Source: Zantedeschia hybrid cultivar (taxonomy: Eukaryota > Streptophyta > Magnoliopsida > Alismatales > Araceae). Taken from it: a stretch of 64,000 nucleotides of DNA. Where the stretch lies: contig JARZZO010000001.1 of NCBI GenBank assembly GCA_030544215.1, forward strand, positions 38,777,670 to 38,841,669, in the 5' to 3' direction. This document shows positions 58,332-64,000 of the stretch, piece after piece. Made by a program: the position numbers and the translations under genes. Under the pieces are notes generated by a model. It ran no database searches, was not told where the DNA came from, and worked only from the letters and a program-made list of their open reading frames with translations. Each line of letters begins with the position of its first letter. The first letter of the stretch is position 1.

Positions 58332-58348
58332 TACAGACTTTTGGCGAT
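58332..58348 (+). other. Candidate Tat primer-binding site
   Basis: TGGCGATCACGATGGGA resembles the TGGCGA... sites of Tat elements. A similar word (TGGCGATCACAC) at about 58247 makes the choice uncertain. Confidence 0.4.
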
Positions 58349-59304
58349 CACGATGGGACTTGTCTTGTCGTTCTTTCTTTACTCTTATTTGTTTCCATTG
58401 GGCACCCTCGTGTGCACCGCGTAGCACCCTCGTATGCATCCTTTGTGTCCCTTGGGCACATTTGATGTTTGGTTTGTTGGTTTGATTTCCCCCACGTGCA
58501 CCTCGTGCACACCCTAGTAGCAAGATTTTGCCCTCCCATGATTGCCTAAACTTGTGGTTTTGAAAAAAAGCATATTTGTTTGAAGTGGATATCATTGATG
58601 TAAGCATGATAAATTATCTCTTTTAGACTCTGTTTCGCATGATATTTGGTCCTTTACATACCTTGTTTGATTGAGAGGGGAGTGCCCCTACTGTTCTCTA
58701 TTGTTTACTGTTTATAGGACTTGAATCGCGTCGAGACCAGGTGACGCCGTTTGAACGACGTCGTCCAATCCTGATGCCTTTCAGGCTATCTGCCCTTCTG
58801 CCCGAGAAACTGCAAATAGTGGGTTTACTGTCTTGAATATCGTCGACACCATGTGATGCCATTCAAGTAGGTTAACCTTCGGTCCTTGGTTCTCAGATTT
58901 TTTATTTGGTTTTATTATTATACTTATATTTACTGCATTAGAGGCTATCCCGGCCGCAGTTCACTCTCCTGTTAGGAACACCTTTCTCGGCGCTCTCACC
59001 TCTCTCTGACTGGGGTTGGTCCCTCAGTCAGACTAGAGTGGTTAGTGTCGGGACCTCCGTAAGTCCCCAAAAGTGAAGAATTCCTCTTTACTCATCGGGC
59101 TAGTTGTACCTCTGAAGCACTGGGTAGACATTGCATCATTGTGAGTAAAGCCATAGAGGAAAACGATGGAAAACTACACTGAAACTAGGATCTTTCTTGT
59201 TGAGTGAATCAATCTTTAAAAATATGTTTTAACTTTACAACGAGTCATAAAACAACGTAAACATCCACTTGTTTGTTAATCTCTGTGCAACTTGCTTGAA
59301 CCCC
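58349..59304 (+). other. Second Tat leader
   Basis: No coding signal. Holds a repeated GCACCCTCGT word at about 58400-58435 and two GGCGTC-type dyads, 58720-58755 and 58832-58867 (arms CTTGAAT/ATTCAAG). Confidence 0.5.
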
Positions 59305-59321
59305 TTTTTTAATCAAACACC

Positions 59322-62300
59322 GTGATGTTACATTCAGGTAGAACTAACGGTATGGCTACTTTCGAGCAAGATACCCTATTTGAGTACGAGGAAGATGCTA
59401 ATCCCCTCAAAACTACGATCTCTATTATTATGAAGTCGGGGGAGATGCTCATGCCTCCTATAATCCCAACCACTTCCAAACTGAGTATGAAGGAGATACT
59501 AATGCCCCTTAAGGTCATGTCCATTTCATACACGATCAGTATAATCCGAATATTGATTGTTCTCATGTTTATATTATCTCAAATCCTATCTTTGAGGAGG
59601 CTCAAGACCAAGCTTAGCCTTCGTCTACCAATCCCCCTGATTTGGTAACTGTCCTGGGAGCTCTGGCTACCCATGTGGATCCTTAGTAGCTTGAGGTCAT
59701 CTAGTCAATTTTGAAAGGGAAAACCCCTCTTCGCTCACCTGAACCGCGCATCCCGGTTCCCCAAGTTGTTCATCAAGTCCCTACTTAGGCCATGGAAGGC
59801 CTTCAAATCTCTACTCCTTGGCCCATGGCCCCCCAAGAATCTAGTTCTAGATTTCCGGTCAGACCGCCAACTTCTACCTATCAGAATGCCTTCCGGCACG
59901 GCATAAATGCTGCCAGATCGCAACCCTACTGCCCTCCATGTCCTAGCTATTCTAAGAGGCAGACCATTCAAGCACCCCCACCCCCACCAACTGATTCGGT
60001 CACTCGGGCCCTATTTACCAAAATTGTAAGGACTGAGATTTCGGGTTCAGTATTCGGGTCGGGTTCGGGCCGGATCCCCTGGTTTGGACCCTGAAGGGTC
60101 TTGAGATTTCTGACTGAATGACGTCTGCACTGCTCGACGTCTTTCAAAAGACATCTGTCTATGTAGACGCCATTTAAGTCTGCTTTTTGTTGTGCCACGT
60201 GTGTGCCACGTGGGCGGGTTTCGGGCCACGAGAGTACGGCCCCTGTCACATCGTCGGTTCGGCGTCCATGATGGTCGACGCGATTCGGACTGCGACCTCT
60301 GCGATGTCAGTGTACGGCGCCAGAGCGTTGTCAGTACGGCCTGTCCTGTCGTCTGAACAGCGTCCGTGGTGAGCGACGCGTTTCAGAGCGCTGTCAGTAC
60401 GGCCGTCCTGTCAGACTGATTGGCGTCTGTCTCGATCGACGCATTTTAGCCAGATTCAGATTGACCCCGCGAGCCTCCCCTTCTTACCCTCATTCTTCGC
60501 CTCCACCTTCTCTCTCTTCGCCCTCTCCGCCCTCCTTTCCCCTTTCCCTTCCTCTTCTTCCTCTCCCATCACTCCAACGCCTCCCTACCTCTCACCTCTA
60601 CCTCCACCACTTCCTTCGCGGCGTTCCATTCTCCAGACGGCGGCCGACGTCCCGGCGGAGTGGCGGCATCCTCGAGGGTACCGGCGGCGGTCTGCGGTGC
60701 GGCGGGTCGGCGGCATGGAGCTTGGAGGAGTTCAAGAGCCGGTAGGGGGACGAACCTTGCATGAATCGTGATTCATCTTGCTTATGGTTTCCTTGGCGTG
60801 GTATGATATGTTTTGGGGTTAGACTGAGCATGTTTAGGGGGTTTTCTTGTGGGAATGGCCGTGTTAGGGATTATGGAATTGTAGCATGCTTGTGGTAGTT
60901 GATTTCCCTTTCCTCCCCCTTCTGTTTTGGGGCATTTTCGGGGTGTTTGGGGTTAAGGGAGAAACCCTCGGATCGAACTAGGGAAACAGGTTTCTGGCGC
61001 TAAACGGCGTCGTGCCTGGTCGACGCCTTTTAGAAGGACGTCAGGGCAGTACGACGCCTTTTAGGGCAGAAACCTCCCTGTTCGAGGTTTCGTTGTACGG
61101 GGTTCTGGCGCTAAAAGACGTCATGTATGGACGACGCCTTTCAAAAGGACGTCGGACCATCATGACGCCTTTTAGGCAGGAAATCACCCCGACTGAGGCT
61201 TCTGCAAATCTGTAATTCTGAGGTGAATGGCGTCTTTGGGTTCTGACGCGTTTTAAAAGGGCGGCTTCCCAGGTGGACGTGTTTTAAGGCATAATCTGTT
61301 TTAATTGAACATGTTTGAGGGGCTTGAATGGCGTTGACCTCGGTCGACGCGATTCAAGACAGAACTGCTTAACTCCTGTTATTTAGTACATGTTTCACGA
61401 TTGGATGGTTCGAATGCATGCTTTAAGTTATATACTGAGACTGAGGACTTCTGCGTGAATGGAATTACATCATGTATGTGTGTGTTTATGCGGATATGGA
61501 ATCGGAATAACTGTGGTTTATGTTTGTCACCATGGGCCGATGGGGACAGGGCCATGGTGTCTGTGAGGCATTGTGCCGTACCGGTGGAGGAGGGGTACAT
61601 GTTGTGTTTTACCTTTGGCTGAGGGAAGCAGAACCACCTTGAGCCCGTCGGGCCGGAGTAGCCGGTGCGCTATCCGAGGGGTTGCTGTTTGGTCTCAGCG
61701 GGTTGGGGTTTCCCTATTTGTCGTGGCAGCTTCCGGCGCGTTTCTTGCTGTGGAGCTGGTTGTGGTACTGTTGGAGTTGTTTTACCCCTATAGCCACTGG
61801 GCCTGATGTGACCTTTGATCAAGGTTACGAGTGGTACCCTTCGCCCTTTGGCCTGACGCAGCCCGGGAGGTTAGGGTTGTGGGTAGTTCCTGTAGCTTCG
61901 GCTTGACGGGGGTTCGCCGGTCCCCAGGGCCCTCCTGAAGCGCCGAGGCCTGGCGTGGAGGCAATCCGGTCGGTAGGACAGTAGTCTAGACTGCTTGTGT
62001 GCACACGTAGCTGGGCTGTGGTGGTACACTGGTCCCAGCTAGTCCTAGTTTGACTCACTGCCTCACCCTACAGTGCCCCGGAACACTGTAGGGGCGGACA
62101 GGCGTGAGTAGTGGTGGTAGTGTTGTGAGGCGACGTTTAACTTCGATCGACAATGTGGTTCAGTCGCTTTGTGGGCTTTAGCTGTGAGACGTGACTTTGT
62201 GTTGGGTTCTTTGGGTTACTTAGAACTGTTCCTGCTACACTGCTTATGCGTATGTTTCATATCAGGTTTGGGTGCCATGTTTACTGCTTTACTTAACTGC

Positions 62301-63221
62301 CATATATCCGTATTGTTGCACTTGTGGGTGTGTGAGTGGGAGACAGGGGATCGGATGATCCCTACTGAGCCCAATTCTGGTGTGGCTCACTCCCTGCGGT
62401 TTCAGGTGTGGACCTCGTGGCGTGTGGCGGCGTGTGGTGTCTTCTTGGTGTGCGGACCAGCAGCTGTCTCAGTTCCGGGGTATGCCCCGATGTTGTTGTA
62501 CTTTACTTCTGCCTGTACTTATTTAATTTGTTGGACCATTACGGACATTGTTATCTTCCTTCCTGCGCACATGTTATATCTTTGTAGTCCTTGTGATTGT
62601 TATATTTAGCCTTGTTTAGCGTTTACTCCTCCAGATGTGTTGTGTGAGATCCGGGTGTGAACCCGCAGTTAATGGGCTGACATCCATTTAGTGATCGGGT
62701 CTCCGGTCATAGGATGGCGGGTCGTTACAAAAATCAACCAGATGGATGAGCAGTTCAAGAGTTTTAAAAGGATGATGGATACTAAAGCTGCTCCCGAGGT
62801 CTCTATCCCCAATTTGCCTATTTTCCATCTCCCACCCATCGAAATGCCAGTATACTGAAAGTACAATGGCTCTGGTAATCCTTTTATCCACAGGAAAGGA
62901 TTCTTGTACGAGTCGTCCTTCTGGCAAAATGATAAGAGATCACTGGCCTTTCTATTTAGGAGGTCATTAAAGGGATCAACCCTTGAATGGTTCTTTTCAA
63001 TGGACATAAGCTATGTTGACGACTTCGACACAGTGTCTAGAAAATTTCTACATAGGTACAAGACAGAATTGCCCCATCATTGTCTATAACTGACTTGGTA
63101 GCTGAGAAGATGAAGTCCGATGAGGACTTCGTGACATTCGCTAATAGGTGGAGACCTATGGCCGAGAAGATAAAAGATCTCATGTCTGAGTCTGAATAGG
63201 TAAAAATGATGATAGCCAATG
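59322..63221 (+). pseudogene. Tat gag remnant, split by solo LTR B3 and cut by LTR B4
   Basis: Frames shift several times. Recognisable pieces: a D/Y/P-rich N-terminal part (59330-59640), PPPPPTDSVTRALFTKI (about 59970-60024), which continues after B3 as NQMDEQFKSFKRMMD (from about 62733), then IPNLPIFHLPPIEMPVY, WQNDKRSLAFLFRRSLKG, STLEWFFSM and VSRKFLHRYK, typical of gypsy capsid in this group. Frameshift near 63080. Pol would lie beyond the window. It is not joined to the pol at 1-2425. Confidence 0.75.
60025..62729 (+). mobile_element. Solo LTR B3
   Basis: 2705 bp, TGTAAGGACTGAG...GGTCGTTACA, perfect TSD AAAAT (60020-60024, 62730-62734). Dyads include 61323-61358 and a dense group at 60998-61175. 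Open frames shared with B1 and B2 are copies of LTR sequence, not genes. Confidence 0.94.
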
Positions 63222-64000
63222 TGTAAGGACTGAGGTTTCGAGTTCAGTTTTCGGGTCGGTTTCGGGCCGGATCCCCTGGGTTGGACCTTGAGGGGTCTTG
63301 AGAGTTTCTCCTGAATGACGTCTACACTTCACGACCCCTTTCAAACGGCGTCTTGATAGGTGGACGCCATTTAGATGAATTGTTGTTGTTCCACATGGGC
63401 GCCACGTGGGCGGGTTTCGGGCCGCGAGAGTACGGCCCCTGTCTCGTCGTCTGAACGGTGTCCATGATGGACGACGCGATTCAGACTGCCACCCTGCGGT
63501 GTCAGTGTACGGTGCCTGACATGTCAGCTGAACGGCGTCCGTGGTGGTCGACGCGTTTCAGACAGCTGTCAGTACGGCCCGTCCTGTCATCTGATAGGCG
63601 TCTTTCTCGCTCGACGCGTTTTAGGCAGTTTCTGATTGACCCTGCGAGCCCTCCTTTCTTTCTCTCATTCTCACCCTTTCACTCTCTCTCCTCTCCCTCT
63701 CCGCCTCCTCCGATCCCACTCTTCCCCTTTCCCTTCCTCTTCTTCCTTTTCCACCACTCCAACGCCTCCCTACCTCTCACCTCTAACACCACCACTTCCT
63801 TCGCGGCGTTCTATTCTCCGGACGGCGGCCGATGTCCTGGCGGAGTGGCGACGTCCTCGGAGGTACCGGCGGCGGTCTGCGGTGCGGCGGTTCGGCGACA
63901 CGGAGCCAGGAGGAGTTCAAGTATCCGGTAGGGGGACGAACCTTGCATGTGTTACTCGTGTTTTCCTAGGCGTGATGTGACGTGTTTTGGGTTAGATTGA
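63222..64000 (+). mobile_element. LTR B4, cut by the window end
   Basis: Starts TGTAAGGACTGAGG and follows B3 closely (dyads, pyrimidine-rich stretch at 63650-63780, GGACGGCGGCCGA). Left flank CAATG. Whether it is a solo LTR or the 5' LTR of a full element cannot be seen. Confidence 0.88.

Noticed and set aside
58096..58607. Short frames on both strands in the Tat LTR and leader
   Set aside because: No recognisable motif, overlapping on opposite strands, in a region that behaves as LTR and leader.

Overview
The base composition, the repeat families and the primer-binding sites point to a flowering-plant nuclear genome, in repeat-rich heterochromatin. I cannot name the species. I see no ordinary host gene, tRNA, rRNA or CRISPR. 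Essentially the whole window is LTR retrotransposons nested inside each other, and most insertions can be proved from target-site duplications (TSDs).

Framework (oldest layer). A Ty3/gypsy element of the Tat lineage (dual RNase H) forms the backbone. Its decayed pol is at 1-2425 (+). It is followed by a convergent, antisense, multi-exon plant-mobile-domain (PMD) gene whose exons lie between 29236 and 3848 (-), then a 3' non-coding part and polypurine tract (31830-32865). A probable LTR follows (32866-32893 joined to 57104-58326), and then a second leader and gag (58327-63221, +). So 3' internal DNA, LTR and 5' internal DNA follow one another, as in an LTR-sharing tandem.

Insertions into the framework, left to right. 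(1) Copia I, 5399-16205 (+), TSD AGTAG/AGTGG, splits PMD exon 3; its 3' LTR holds a solo copia LTR (13921-15508, TSD CTTAA). (2) An Athila-type gypsy, 17335-29204 (-), TSD GCCGC, splits PMD exon 1. (3) A 5'-truncated copia III, 29654-31829 (-). (4) Copia II, 32894-57098 (+), TSD TAAAT, lies in the Tat LTR. Its leader holds a Tekay/Del-type chromovirus (34665-46800, TSD TATCG/TATTG), whose 5' LTR holds solo LTR B1 (36591-39424, TSD GACTC). The 3' LTR of copia II holds solo LTR B2 (53483-56147, TSD GAATG). (5) Solo LTR B3 (60025-62729, TSD AAAAT) and a cut-off LTR B4 (63222-end) lie in the second Tat gag.

How the parts work. Each element encoded the usual gag, protease, reverse transcriptase, RNase H and integrase, in copia or gypsy order. 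All copies carry stops, and most stops look like single C-to-T transitions. Removing each insertion with one TSD copy restores the interrupted PMD exon, LTR or gag.

The most unusual signal is structural. The copia leaders and U3 regions carry hairpin arrays whose stems differ between copies and families but stay complementary, and the Tekay-like and Tat-like elements share a GGCGTC...GACGCC dyad motif although they are different lineages. No homology search or folding program was run.
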